DNA of 64,000 nucleotides from Meghimatium bilineatum (GCA_034231615.1 CM067322.1:50722456-50786455); one strand, 5' to 3'; numbered from the stretch's first letter, positions 1-11,003 are shown. Numbers and translations are program-made. The notes: generated from the letters alone by a model not told the origin.

Positions 1-119
1 TGTCGCTGTGACATGTTCTGTTCAACACTCCACGTTTCTTGTCGTTGTGACATGTTTTTTTTCGATATTTCACGTCTGCTGTCGTTGTGACATGTTCTGG
101 CCAACAAGCCTCCTGTTTC
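1..119. repeat. Tandem repeat, about 40-bp unit, 3 degenerate copies
   Basis: Units begin at 1, 40 and 80 with TGTCGYTGTGACATGTT and diverge toward their ends. The array is cut by the window edge, so its real size is unknown. Confidence 0.7.
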
Positions 120-189
120 CTATTTTTCATTTATTAATGTTTCAATTTGAGTCATACTGTATTCAAATTTCAAGATATTAGAATAAAAT

Positions 190-466
190 TGCTTGTGTGT
201 TGCCCGAGTCCGAAAAAAAGAGCAAAGAATATCAGCACTATTTACCTTCTATACATGTCGTACGAGACGACTAAGGAGGCTATGGGGTGGAGTTGACAGT
301 CCCACCCATATAGAGTCAAAGTTACCCAGAAGCTACTCTGAAGTCGGATGTGCCACCCCGAAAGGCGTAGATATCGCAGCAAAGCTGTAAACCATGACAA
401 GGCGCATTCTACTCTTCGGACTACATCCTGCTAATCTGCAAGAGTCTGAGAACGAACACAAGAATA
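190..466 (+). mobile_element. SINE-A, degenerate copy
   Basis: This follows the SINE-A order seen in better copies: GTGTGTTGCC head, CATGTCGTA..GACTAAGGAGG core, GAAGTCGGATGTG box, AAACCATGACA, then CTGCTAATCTGCA hairpin and GAGAACGAACAC near the tail. Many substitutions, and only a poor (GAA) tail, mark it as old. I saw no TSD. A 65-codon reading frame inside it is incidental. Confidence 0.75.
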
Positions 467-748
467 CAAAGAAAACTGTTATACTTTGCGTGTTTCTGTT
501 TCTCTATACGCTGAAACTATCATGTTCCTGTGGTAGAAGTGGTTATTGAGGTGGTATGTTTCTCGTTGCGCCTATTTTCTTTATATTAAATGCATAAACT
601 TCTAGTTGCACCAAGATCGTGACAACTACATAAAAGTGAAGCTTGCTATTAAAATACACATTTTGTATTATTCACAACAAATCAAACCTGTATGGTGTAC
701 TATGAATAATATACTTGATGTGACATGTATCATGCAATACATGATAGT

Positions 749-1145
749 ATCATCATCATCATCATCATCAAGTGACATTTTCTTTCCAGAACGTAGTCTT
801 TCCTATGGATCTCTCATGTGCATATATTTCCTTGAATTCTCCGCGGTCTTGAACAAGTTGCCCTGCTTCTTTCAATGGCATTAGCAGGCATTCTTTAACG
901 TATTTTGTCCAACGGCGTCTTGGTCGGCCTTTGCCCCTGTTACCTTCTATCATCCCCTCCAGTAACACTCACTCAATGCCGTCGTGTCTCTTAATATGAC
1001 CGAAAAAACTAACTTTTTCTTTAATATAGTGAGTGTTCAGAAGCCAGCCTTCCTGGACGTTAATTGTTCATAACACCTCCTGGTTTGTTTTCTTCGCTGT
1101 CCATGGTATTCTCAAAACTCTTCTATAACACTTTAATTCAAATGA
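749..1145 (-). pseudogene. LINE-e 3' end (reverse-transcriptase polyprotein C-terminus)
   Basis: Read on the minus strand, this encodes the C-terminus of a non-LTR retrotransposon polyprotein: a FFGHIKRHDG motif near 1010, a basic GNRGKGRPRRRW stretch near 925, and KEAGQLVQDR before the final stop. It ends in a (TGA)n tail at 749-770, the usual 3' microsatellite of this LINE group. A stop follows GHIKRHDGIE. The reverse transcriptase domain itself is absent, so this is a 5'-truncated dead copy. A related fragment lies at 20366-20455. The clade cannot be assigned from this piece. Confidence 0.7.
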
Positions 1146-1149
1146 TGTT

Positions 1150-2588
1150 ATTCATAGAAAATTTCTTGGGGACAATACCCCTGTAGTTTGCCGTTGCTTT
1201 CAGGAGGAACATCCGATTTAAACTGACACCGAGGAAAACTCATACATTATCACTCGCCATTTTGACCGGAAGTTCAAAACAATAGTATCATGCAATACCA
1301 AATTACCGTCGAACAGTGAAAGCCCAAGTGGCACAGGACAATCAACGCAACACAATAAAATATATGCACCGAACGGTAAGCAGTCAAAACTGTCAATACT
1401 GCATTTTCCCCGTTAAGGAGTTTCAGGGATGGGATTGAATAGCTGTGTGATAAAGGCCGCATGCTCTTGCTGTCGCCACGTCATGTACAGGGTGAGATTT
1501 TTAATTTGAACGGTAAGCAGTAACAGCGATAATATCATTACAGAGCACCACAACTTAAAAGAAACCGTTAAAAACATGACCAATATCAGACTATATGCAT
1601 AGTAATCGATCGCAGATATTGCACACACCCTGAAGTTAATGTCTGTATTTACATCTCTTTTTTATAAATGATCATATAAATTAAAAAATTTTGATTGCAA
1701 CAGTGCTCTATTAAAACTTGCACCGGGTCCACAGCTTTCTTTGTGATTGCACAATTGAACCAGCCAAGGCTGTCGTAGTGTTTGAAGCAGTAATATCACA
1801 GTACACACGGATTGATACAATATCGATCACTATATAAATAGATTAAGTGAATGGTCTAGACTTCCCGCAAGGCCTCCAACTGTGACAACGAAGTCATTGA
1901 ATCTTAACATGGAATAGCAATTATATATAAATAAATGAATGTGTGTGTGAGTATATATATATATATACATATGTACATGTAGTGCCTACACATATATGTA
2001 TGTATGTAATATCATGTGTGTAATAAAATTGTTCTTACCTTTCATATGGCTGTCATCATATGAGTAGAGAAGAGAGTCTATGCTCCGAAACACTGAATAT
2101 AATGATATAAGTGAAGGGAAGACTAGTTTCTTCAAAGCGTCGAGGTTGCTTCGTAGACGACCGCAAACTCTCCGATTGAGGTGGTCATTTTCACAAGACT
2201 GAATCGGAAACTGGCTGTATCGAGAATGTAGCATCTTTCATTAATGTGCACACGTTCAGCAGCTCAACAGCGGAGAGTAGCTAGATAATCACGGACATAC
2301 CAAAATCCGTCTACTGTGGTCATTCCATACCCGAACTTTCCAATGGCATTTACAGTTCGAATATGGCTCACTGGCCATCTACAAACTATTAGGCATGGTC
2401 ATATTTCAATCTGAATTTTCAAAAGTTGATGTAAAAAGTGGTCATCATCACTTGTGATGGACGAACACACACATACATGTTTAAATGAGATGTGACCTCT
2501 TGCAAGTTTTGTGATAGTTTTTTCTTCCTAATGAAACCGCGTTGGTTAGATTTGTTGATATACATTTTTGATGCCGTTCGTCAGTATC
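1150..2588. other. Unassigned, no gene seen
   Basis: AT-rich DNA with short reading frames only. It contains a short (TA)n at about 1953-1970 and a 14-bp phrase GAACGGTAAGCAGT repeated near 1371 and 1509. I recognise nothing else. Confidence 0.6.
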
Positions 2589-2599
2589 ATTATGGAATA

Positions 2600-2880
2600 C
2601 GCCCGTGTGTTGCCGGGGCCAGAAGGGAAGTAAAGAATAGCAACACTATTTACCTTCCACGCATGTCGTAAAAGGCGACTAATGAGGTTATGGGATGGAG
2701 TTGGCTGTCCCATCCCATATAGGGTCAGCGACCTAAATCCGTGCTGAAGTCGGATGTGCCAGGCCGAAAGGCGCAGATATCCCAGTAATGGTGTAAACCA
2801 TGACACAATGCATTCCGTTCTACGGACTACATCCTGATAATCTGCAGGAGTTTGAGAAAGAACGCAGAAGAAGAAGAATA
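2600..2880 (+). mobile_element. SINE-A, near full-length, with TSD
   Basis: The head CGCCCGTGTGTTGCCGGGGC begins at 2600 and the element ends in (GAA)n at 2880. Flanks ATTATGGAATA (2589-2599) and ATTATTGAATA (2881-2891) match at 10 of 11 positions, a TSD of the length expected for LINE-type retroposition. It carries the core GTCGTAAAAGGCGACTAA, GAAGTCGGATGTG, and the hairpin before the tail. No tRNA-type A or B box is evident, so the promoter type is unknown. Confidence 0.85.
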
Positions 2881-2891
2881 ATTATTGAATA

Positions 2892-3606
2892 TACACTACG
2901 ATCTTAACTAATATATTTGAATAATCAGTTAACTGATTCTAGGTACCCCCCCCCCCTCTCCATTTCTCTATCCGTAACCAATTACTTCCGATCAATGCTC
3001 ATCAGTGGGGAAACTAGGCGAGAACATAGAAAATACATCGTACAATTCAATAAGGATGATTAACCTTGCATGCGGTGACAGAAACATGTCAACGGAACAC
3101 TATGTCACAAAAACATAATGGAACATGCATTGTCAAGTAGAGTGTTTCGTATTCAAGAAAACAACGGCTTCCCAATAGATCTAATGTCCATGTAGTTGAC
3201 ATTGCTGTATCTGGAAACTTCTCTGAGTTCAGAAGGGTTAGTCAGGAATTGAATGAACTATCGTAGCTTCTAATGGTGTGTGTAGTCCCAGATACATAGA
3301 TTGTTTGTGATCCTTGAGGAATTTACATACCTGAGCAGTGTGTGTGTGTGTTGTTGTTGTTATCTGTGTTTCGATCGACCTGTCTATATTCATGGTAGCT
3401 TTAGAATATTCACGTTGGAAGTCCTGACTAAAATCGCATCTGCTATGTAGATGCAGTGTAGTCTAATTCGCAAAATGTAATTAAACCATTTTGCGAGGCA
3501 AGTAGGTGCCAGCTGAAAACACGAGGTTTTAATCCCATCTAATGCCTTCTTTTTTTTTAGATATACAAATGTGACTGTAGTACTATAAGATACTTGTGAA
3601 TGTAGT
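2892..3606. other. Unassigned, no gene seen
   Basis: It holds a C-run near 2946, GT/TTG microsatellite sequence near 3340-3362, and otherwise unique AT-rich DNA with no supported coding region. Confidence 0.6.
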
Positions 3607-3773
3607 CAGGGCCGACCCTAACAATTGCGGGGCCTAATGCGAAACGGATTGCGCGGGGCCCAGTCTGGGTAGGGAAGAGGATAATAAAATAAATTCTAAT
3701 ATTAATTTATGGGCCTATGAAGTGCGGGGCCCAATGCGGCCGCATATGTTGCAATGGCATAAGACCGGCCCTG
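3607..3773. mobile_element. Possible small non-autonomous DNA transposon
   Basis: The segment starts CAGGGCCGACC and ends GACCGGCCCTG, short terminal inverted repeats of a hAT-like type, with GGGGCC-rich subterminal sequence. The 8-bp flanks (AATGTAGT and AGTCGCAT) do not match, so a TSD is not demonstrated. Confidence 0.4.
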
Positions 3774-3905
3774 AGTCGCATGTGAGTATAGTATTATAAG
3801 TAAATAATACTCCTGTGAAATTGTGCAGTCATTGGAGCTACTCTGTACTTGCTTTGTCGCTCACACTCACCATCTTCAAGTCAGCATCTTCGAAATTGCA
3901 TTGAT

Positions 3906-4491
3906 AATAAATAGGGCCTACATCAATTGTATCCAGTTTCCCTCGTTCTGTAACAATTCTATCATAATATTACTAATGATATAATAAATAGGGCCTACAT
4001 CAATTTTATCCAGTTTCCCTCGTTCTGTAACAATTCTATCATAATATTACTAATGATATAATAAATAGGGCCTACATCAATTTTATCCAGTTTCCCTCGT
4101 TCTGTAACAATTCTATCATAATATTACTAATGATATAATAAATAGGGCCTACATCAATTTTATCCAGTTTCCCTCGTTCTGTAACAATTCTATCATAATA
4201 TTACTAATGATATAATAAATAGGGCCTACATCAATTTTATCCAGTTTCCCTCGTTCTGTAACAATTCTATCATAATATTACTAATGATATAATAAATAGG
4301 GCCTACATCAATTTTATCCAGTTTCCCTCGTTCTGTAACAATTCTATCATAATATTACTAATGATATAATAAATAGGGCCTACATCAATTGTATCCAGTT
4401 TCCCTCGTTCTGTAACAATTCTATCATAATATTACTAATGATATAATAAATAGGGCCTACATCAATTGTATCCAGATTCCCTCGTTCTGTA
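3906..4491. repeat. 77-bp satellite, 7 full units plus a partial
   Basis: Units start at 3906, 3983, 4060, 4137, 4214, 4291, 4368 and 4445 and are nearly identical (AATAAATAGGGCCTACATC...). The eighth unit is split by the family C insertion and resumes at 5705-5750, so the array existed before that insertion. Confidence 0.95.
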
Positions 4492-5704
4492 TTTGTTTGT
4501 TTGTTTTTCGTTCGCTCTATTGTAACCATCACGGATATCCGTGCGATTTCCGCCAGGAGCGTGATTACGTTGTGCCACCGTTATGCGCCTTGTAGGCCTA
4601 GCACATCCGATTTCGGCATGCCTTGACAATTCGGGTGGGCTACCGTTAGCCTGTGACAGCCTCTATATCTGTCTCCAGGCACGCGTAGTGGAGACTCTTC
4701 GCCCAGACGATTTTTTGCTCTCGTCTGACTCGAACAAGGTGTTCCACTGTCTATGAACTTGCCTCGTGTAATTGGACGTGCTGTGCCTGTGCCCATTGGG
4801 TACTGAACCGTTTCTCATCCGTGAGCCTTGTTCCTTAAGGGGAAGAACTCATCAGAGGAGTTGGACCCTGGCTCTTTCGTCCTCTTAGCCGAGGTGTCAT
4901 TCACCGACATCGTGTACCCCTTGTCCAAGTTCGAGTCTCACACCACGCGTTTGAGAGCAAGGCGTTCTCGAGCTGAGCGTCCTTGTCCCAATAGCGCCTG
5001 AGCCCATCAGGTACTGAACCCTTTCTCTCTTCAAGTGTATTTCCGGTGTAGGAAAACTTGGCAGTAGAGTTGGGCCAGGGCTAAATCGTTGTCCCTTTTG
5101 TGCCTGAGCGCATCGAGTACGGAACCCTTTCTCTTCGCGAGCATATTTCCGGTTTAGGAAGGCCCGACATTAGAGTTGGGTTAGGACTTCTTGCTTTACC
5201 AAACGCCAATGGATGGGTCTGGGTCTCTGCCTGTAAGGAACACAGGTAACTAGAAGCTCGTCTCGAGCTGACGGAGCTTGTAGTTCCCCTTTCCTAGGGA
5301 CTTTTCACTTTCTATTTGCAGTTCGCGCTGCCCTCTAGCGCTGTTCTGCCCTGTCATTGTTTCATTGTACTCGGTATGAAATCTATTTGTCTCTCGCCAT
5401 GGATCTATCTTTACGTACATTTTACATTGGCCGCCCCTCCAATGTTCGGACTGGACTGACCTGCTTCACTGTATGTCGACAGTGTCGCTATATGTGGTGA
5501 TGCTGGTGGTGTCGGAGATATTGTCTGTCTCTTGTGCAGTCAAATCTCTTTCCATCTGCTACCTCCACATTGTGATTTGGCCAGAATCAGCTCGAGCTGC
5601 TGTATTTCTGTTTCCAGGGTGCACCGCGTGGAGGTACATTTGGGATCTTGGTTATCTGCTAACCCTGGGTCCGCCTAGAGCAATGCGTTTCCTTTGCACC
5701 CCAC
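4492..5704 (-). mobile_element. Family C long retroposon, full-length copy 1 (1213 bp)
   Basis: The element lies inside a satellite unit with a perfect 11-bp TSD, CTCGTTCTGTA (4481-4491 and 5705-5715). In its own sense (minus strand) it begins TGGGGTGC and ends GAGCGAACG..(CAAA)n at 4492-4510. Near the 3' end is the perfect palindrome CACGGATATCCGTG (4531-4544). Its middle holds related repeats starting at 4791, 5002 and 5108 (GCSCATYGRGTACKGAACC). No reading frame over about 70 codons is conserved between copies, so it looks non-coding and non-autonomous. The shared 5' end with the copy at 37921-39334 argues that both are full length. Confidence 0.85.
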
Positions 5705-5750
5705 CTCGTTCTGTAACAATTCTATCATAATATTACTAATGATATAATAT
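5705..5750. repeat. Remainder of the interrupted 77-bp satellite unit
   Basis: It continues the eighth satellite unit directly after the family C element, including the second TSD copy. Confidence 0.9.
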
Positions 5751-6159
5751 GCAATAGCTACTTGTTATTGTGAGCACAATGTGCAATGTCATTTATACGT
5801 CAACTTTAAATAAAGACTAGTCGAAAAAGGTATTACTTGCAGCTGTCAACTTTCCCGTAACTACTGTCCTAGCAGCGTGTGGCAATACCCTCCACCAAGA
5901 GTAAACATGCGGCCGCCGGGACTATAATATTAAGCAATCAATATCATGTGTTGATTGTCAATAGGATTTTACAGTTCTATTGTCTTTATCAGATCTACGG
6001 GTGGGAGTGTATTCATACACGGCGTTATAGATATACACGGCTATGTTGCGGGATTTATCACGTCACGGAAACAGTTGGAAGTAAAGAAACATTGCCAAAA
6101 TGTATAGTACTATTCCTTTTCTATACATTTTTTTTGGTGTACCGCCACGGATATCTAGA
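5751..6159. other. Unassigned, no gene seen
   Basis: No repeat family recognised. A reading frame here runs into the LINE-c sequence downstream and is not a separate gene. Confidence 0.5.
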
Positions 6160-6609
6160 TATGAGATTTATAAAGGAGCATATCAAGAACATCCCGCGAA
6201 ACATATCAACAGGATTGGATGGCATAACAACTGAATCCATTAAGACGTGTTAAGAAATTGGAGTAAGCTGGCTGAAAACAATATTCACAGCCGTATGGTC
6301 AGATAAACAAGTACCACATGACTGGCAGAAAGCAATAATTGTACATATAAAAAAAAACATGGGCAGCAAAATGAAGTGTGAGACATACAGAGACATATAA
6401 CACTCAGACACATATGAAAGATTTATGCAAAAATCATAGAACAGAGAGTAAGACTGATAATAGAACTCCAGCGAAATAGACACAATTTGGTTTCAGGAAC
6501 GGTATGGGGTGCACAAATACAATTTGTGCGATACGCCAGCTGAGCGAAAAGACACCAGCTATATGGTCCCCAACTAAACATCGCCTTCATCGACCAAAAA
6601 AAGGCATTT

Positions 6610-6863
6610 TTCTTCTTCTTCTGCGTTCGTTCTCAAACTCCTGCAGATCAGCAGGGTGCAGTCCAGAGAATGGAATGCGCTGTGTCATGGTTTACAGCAC
6701 TGTTGCGATATCTGTACCTTTCGACCGGACACATCCGACTTCAGCATGGCTTTGGGTCACTGATCCTATATGTGATGGGACAGCCAACTCCATTTCATAA
6801 CCTCCTTAGTGGCCTTGTACGACATGCATGGAAGGTAAACAGTGTTGCTATTCTTTAGTGGCG
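6610..6863 (-). mobile_element. SINE-A, 5'-truncated, inserted in LINE-c
   Basis: The tail (TTC)n begins at 6610 and the copy ends within the AAAGAATAGCAACACTG region, so the 5' head is missing. Both sides carry AAAAGGCATTT (6599-6609 and 6864-6874), an 11-bp TSD made from the host LINE's own motif A codons. It is therefore younger than LINE-c. Confidence 0.85.
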
Positions 6864-7212
6864 AAAAGGCATTTGACAGAGCTGACAAGGAAAAATTGTA
6901 GCTAATATTTGAAGACTACGGAATACATTTACCTTTAATAGATAACATAAGAGCTTTGTACAAAAACTGCTAAGGCATACTCTGAACTACTGAGAGCACA
7001 ACCGATCCATTTGAAATAAAAACGTGCGTCAGACAAGGCTGCGTACTATCACCACTTTTGTTCGTAACATACATGGACATAATCATTAAAGAATCAAGCC
7101 CAAGAAATAAACCCACTCCTGCATGCACATTAAATAAAGAACACAGCTCACAAAACGAACGGCTATATGCAGACGATCGAAGTTTAATATTGAATCTGAA
7201 GATGAATTACTA

Positions 7213-7965
7213 CGGCATACACACGTGCTCCATACAACCTTCTAACAATACACACGTGCTCCATACAACCTTCTAACAATACACACGTGCTCCATACAAC
7301 CTTCTAACAATACACACGTGCTCCATACAACCTTCTAACAATACACACGTGCTCCATACAACCTTCTAACAATACACACGTGCTCCATACAACCTTCTAA
7401 CAATACACACGTGCTCCATACAACCTTCTAACAATACACACGTGCTCCATACAACCTTCTAACAATACACACGTGCTCCATACAACCTTCTAACAATACA
7501 CACGTGCTCCATACAACCTTCTAACAATACACACGTGCTCCATACAACCTTCTAACAATACACACGTGCTCCATACAACCTTCTAACAATACACATGTGC
7601 TCCATACAACCTTCTAACAATACACACGTGCTCCATACCACCTTCTAACAATACACACGTGCTCCATACAACCTTCTAACAATACACACGTGCTCCATAC
7701 AACCTTCTAACAATACACACGTGCTCCATACAACCTTCTAACAATACACACGTGCTCCATACAACCTTCTAACAATACACACGTGCTCCATACAACCTTC
7801 TAACAATACACATGTGCTCCATACAACCTTCTAACAATACACACGTGCTCCATACAACCTTCTAACAATACACACGTGCTCCATACAACCTTCTAACAAT
7901 ACACACGTGCTCCATACAACCTTCTAACAATACACACGTGCTCCATACAACCTTCTAACAATACA
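7213..7965. repeat. 31-bp minisatellite, about 24 units, inside LINE-c
   Basis: The unit is TACACACGTGCTCCATACAA followed by CCTTCTAACAA. Units are almost identical, with rare changes such as CATGTG. LINE-c coding sequence continues on both sides, so the array arose by expansion of a segment in or inserted into the LINE. Confidence 0.95.
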
Positions 7966-8231
7966 GCATGAAACAAAATACATCTGAAAAAGAGAATATA
8001 ACGATAGGCAGAACACCAGGTCAGTTAAATTGACATGTCAATGGTACAGAACTAAAGCAGTTCTCAGAGTTCTAGTATTTCGGAATTGTCTTTACTGAGG
8101 CAAACTGGATAGAGATCGAGACAAGATGTTAGAAAGTCAATACTGTGACTTACTAGCTATCGTCAATACTCAAACACCCATGAATCTGCATGGTTACAAA
8201 ACGAAAAGTGACAAACATTATTTGTACATCA

Positions 8232-9064
8232 ACTCTATGTTACCTTCTTCTTCTGTGTTACCTTTCAGTGTGACATCCACTGTTCCCTTAGACTTTTCAG
8301 GCTAAAACTTGTCCCTGGCCAGTAGTTCCCGTGATGACGGCGGTCAATGATTTAGGCTTTGGTCGATACGTCAATCTCGCACGAGGTGTACCGCTGCCAA
8401 TGAACTTGTCTCGCGTAATTAGACGTATTATGAATGTACTGAACTTTTTCTGTCCGGGAGCATGATTCCAGTATAGGAAGCATCCACAGTAGAGTTGGGC
8501 CCAGGTTCGTTTACCTTCTTAGCAGAGGTGTCATTCACAGACATTGTGAATTCCTCGTCCAAGTCTTGAGTCTGTACACATATTTTAGGGACACTTGGGA
8601 ATAGAAGCTTGTCCTCGGACTGAACAAAAACCTTAGCTTCGATTTCCTTTTAACGTTTCCCCATTCCGTTTGCATGTTGTGCTGCCTCTAGCGCTGACTG
8701 CCCTCTCATTGTACTCAATATGCTGTCTTTTCGACTCTATTCGTCCTGACATATACACATTTCGTGACAATTGCATTGGCCGCCCCTCCAGTGCTCGAAC
8801 CGGACTGTCTTGCGTCAATATTTGTCTACAGTGATACTGTATGTTTTGGCACAAACGTGTCGGGAGATTTCCTGTCTTTTGCAGTCAATTCTGATTCTAT
8901 CTGCAATCTCCACATTAACAGACACAATCCCAAATGTGTTTGCCAGAAGAGGCACGAGTCACTGTACTTCTGTTTCCAGGGTGCACCACAAGGAGGTAAT
9001 TTTGAGATCTTGGTTATCTGCTAACCCTGGGTTCGTCCATAGCAACGCGGTACCCTTAGCACCC
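8232..9064 (-). mobile_element. Family C, diverged and internally deleted copy 3
   Basis: From about 8370 it tracks family C: CACGAGGTGT, TGAACTTGTCTCGCGTAATT, AGAGTTGGGCCCAGG, GTGTCATTCACAGACAT, then TGTTTCCAGGGTGCACC and a final TTAGCACCCA that matches the 5' terminus of full copies. A (TTC)n stretch at 8232 is the likely tail, but the 3' palindrome region is lost. No clean TSD was found. Reading frames here (for example 8764-9151) are incidental. Confidence 0.7.
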
Positions 9065-9069
9065 ATTTG

Positions 9070-9478
9070 TATGACCAATGTCAAACATGGCCTTGGCAAA
9101 GACATTAGCGAAAAAGATGTAAAATCAGCAGTATGTGAACGAGATATTTGAAGAAAGCTATAATTGTTACAAGAAGAGATCGAAATCAGGAAAGAAATAA
9201 AGATCATCTCAAGTCAAGACTACATTGAAAGATAGAAAACCAGGTGTTCATAAGAATGGAACATATGCAACCAGCACTTCATGCATACAACCGCAGAAGA
9301 TCGGGCTACAGGACACGAGGAAGACCAAGAACTAGATGGGTGGAGATAATCAAAGAAACCATAAATAGACACGGGCTGACCATGGCCAGCACGACACAAA
9401 TGGCCAAAGAAAGAAAACTGCAACTTTCCCCCATAACGCTTAGCAGCACAAGTGGAAATGACAATAGACATATAGAAT
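9070..9478 (+). pseudogene. LINE-h 3' end (polyprotein C-terminus)
   Basis: A 78-codon frame (9244-9480) encodes GYRTRGRPRTRWVEIIKE followed by INRHGLTMASTTQMAKERK. This is the basic GRPRxRW plus ARERK-type C-terminus common to endonuclease/RT LINEs. Upstream, 9130-9240 looks like the preceding RT-tail segment with stops. The RT domain is absent, so it is a truncated relic. It may be a distant relative of LINE-c, whose end at 26690-26830 has a similar layout. Confidence 0.6.
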
Positions 9479-9491
9479 AGAATACACAATA

Positions 9492-9643
9492 GCCCGCCGA
9501 CGACGGATGTGTCGGGCCATTGGCCCAAATAAAACGGCGACATAACGCATTTCCATTCTCTTGACTACATCCTGCTGGAAATCTAGTAGGACAATGGTTC
9601 TGCTACAAGGGAGATCCAGCGGGAGTTTGAGAATTAACGAAAA
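9492..9643 (+). mobile_element. SINE-B, full-length, with 13-bp TSD
   Basis: It begins GCCCGCCGACGACGGATGTG, contains the near-palindrome TAGGACAATGGTTCTGCTA, and ends GAGAATTAACGAAAA. AGAATACACAATA flanks it on both sides (9479-9491 and 9644-9656), a perfect 13-bp TSD. Confidence 0.9.
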
Positions 9644-9656
9644 AGAATACACAATA

Positions 9657-10271
9657 TGGAGTGTTTGCATACTGTCACGCTTTTCTCGTGGTACGAACAG
9701 TGAATAACTTCGCTGCGAGTGTTATAACTTGTGTGTGTTGTCTCACTGGACGGGTCACGATTAAAAATTCGTTTACAACTGTGTCCGCTGAAATTTGTTC
9801 ACTGTGTCCTCGAGCTTTGTTTGTTTGTTGAGTGCTGGATTCGACAAGGCCATCTCCGGATGCCTAGTCACGTCGCTTTCAACCTAGTCCTAAGAAGGAC
9901 TTTTTGGTTATATCACGACGCTGGGTACGGACAGGGAACTGCCGAAAAGTACTTGTGCCTTGGCGAAAAGGCAGACGAAAGTTTGCTGAAGCTTGCTTTT
10001 AATCCCGGGACGCACTGCAGATAAGAAGAGTCAATTCTCTCTTGGAAGTTTCCTAGTCCACAGCAGGTTCCCACCTCAGCTGGAGATCTTCGATCCTTGA
10101 TAGCTTAGCCAGATTGCTCTGTTGCCCAGGGTACTCCGCGAGGAGGAGTATCAAGGAGTGGCGAGCGAAGCGAGCAGGTGCTCGCTTCAACGTGTCTGTA
10201 CCCCGTGTCCCCGAGTTGATGACCGGGCAGCTTTATAAGTGTCCATGAAACCGAGATATTCGGCAGTATAT
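9657..10271. other. Unassigned GC-richer segment
   Basis: This stretch is visibly richer in G and C than its neighbours. It holds a 97-codon frame (9731-10024, plus) with no recognisable domain, and an inverted repeat GCGAGCGAAGCGAGC near 10162. At about 10129, CCAGGGTACTCCGCGAGGAG resembles a phrase near the 5' end of family C (CCAGGGTGCACCGCGAGGAG), which hints at a distant relative. I do not call a gene. Confidence 0.4.
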
Positions 10272-10487
10272 AGACCTTCCAACAAAATTACTTAGGGCCC
10301 CATTCGTTACGTTTTTGTTTATTATTGGGTTTTCGGCTGGTCACTATTTATATACTTAGAGTTGTCTTGTGTATTTTTGGCATGCGATTCCAATTATTTA
10401 AATAGTGAACAACCGAATTTCAACAATTATTTAAAAAAAACAAAAAAACTTAACTAATGACTCCTAATTAATTATGTTGGAAGGTCT
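10272..10487. mobile_element. Family E inverted-repeat element, copy 1
   Basis: It starts AGACCTTCCAACAAAATTA and ends with the near-complement TAATTATGTTGGAAGGTCT, about 20-bp terminal inverted repeats around an AT-rich core. The core phrases TTCGTTACGTTTTTG and CACTATTTATATACTT recur at 20578-20740 and 42985-43110. Probably a miniature inverted-repeat element (MITE). No TSD is evident. Confidence 0.6.
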
Positions 10488-10592
10488 TTATTTGTGACGA
10501 GCATAATCAAATTCACCAGTCTAAATGGATGAATACGGGAGTACTTTAGGCTAAGGGAGCAAACCCTGACAGAAAACATCTATTCTCTAGCG

Positions 10593-11003
10593 CAGGGGTC
10601 GGGAACCTTTTGTCTGAGAGAGCCACGGACAACACATATTTTGAAAAGTAATTCTGTGAGAGCGATACATTATGTTTAAAACTAAAAATTCAAGTAAATG
10701 TGTGCATTTTGTATATTTTCAACACTAAAAGTACAATAATTATGTCTCTGAATTCTTTTTTAATAACATTGGTATGCTGTTGCTAATCAATAATGAGTAT
10801 TTCTTACCATTAATGCGACTTCTGATGCTAAGCTGTAGTAGACTTTAGCTCAGTTGTAGAATGAAATATTGATATACAATTATTATGTAGATCAAAAGAG
10901 TCTAAAGAAACATTTTTTCTATAATCGAACATTTGTCTGAGAACCAGATGCAGCCATCAATAGAGCCACATCTGGCTCGCGAGCCATGGGTTCCCGACCC
11001 CTG
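10593..11003. mobile_element. hAT-like non-autonomous element, copy 1 (411 bp)
   Basis: Termini are CAGGGGTCGGGAACC and GGTTCCCGACCCCTG, exact inverted repeats of the hAT type. The flanking octamers CTCTAGCG and GTCAAGCG match at 6 of 8, as expected for an aged 8-bp TSD. No transposase frame. Another copy in opposite orientation is at 40334-40745. Confidence 0.85.

Larger units (their letters stand above)
6160..8215 (+). pseudogene. LINE-c reverse transcriptase, degenerate, interrupted by SINE-A and a minisatellite
   Basis: The plus strand encodes, in broken frames, the reverse transcriptase of a non-LTR retrotransposon: an early TGLDGITTESIK motif near 6210, KAFDRAD (motif A) near 6870, [12 protein letters not shown] (motif B) at 7024-7059, and YADD (motif C, catalytic Asp pair) at 7166-7177. 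After the minisatellite it resumes with a variant of the conserved YLG..TEDG motif (about 8070-8110) and IETRC. Multiple stops and frameshifts make it dead. SINE-A (6610-6863) sits between RT motifs, and a 31-bp array (7213-7965) sits between motif C and the YLG motif. The antisense copy at 26690-27335 is the same family. I infer a Jockey/RTE-like endonuclease-RT type, clade unassigned. Confidence 0.75.

Noticed and set aside
3607-3773. Firm hAT assignment
   Set aside because: Only about 9-11 bp of inverted terminal match, and the flanking octamers do not agree. Kept as a low-confidence feature.
3906-4491. CRISPR-like regular array
   Set aside because: The whole 77-bp unit repeats with no unique spacers, the setting is eukaryotic, and no cas-like gene exists. 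The same applies to the 31-, 44-, 49- and 29-bp arrays.
5879-6253. 124-codon plus-strand gene
   Set aside because: Its C-terminal third is the N-terminal part of LINE-c RT. The rest is non-homologous upstream DNA that happens to be open.
9731-10024. Host gene exon of 97 codons
   Set aside because: No domain, no visible splice-site pairing with other exons, single-frame coincidence in a GC-richer block.
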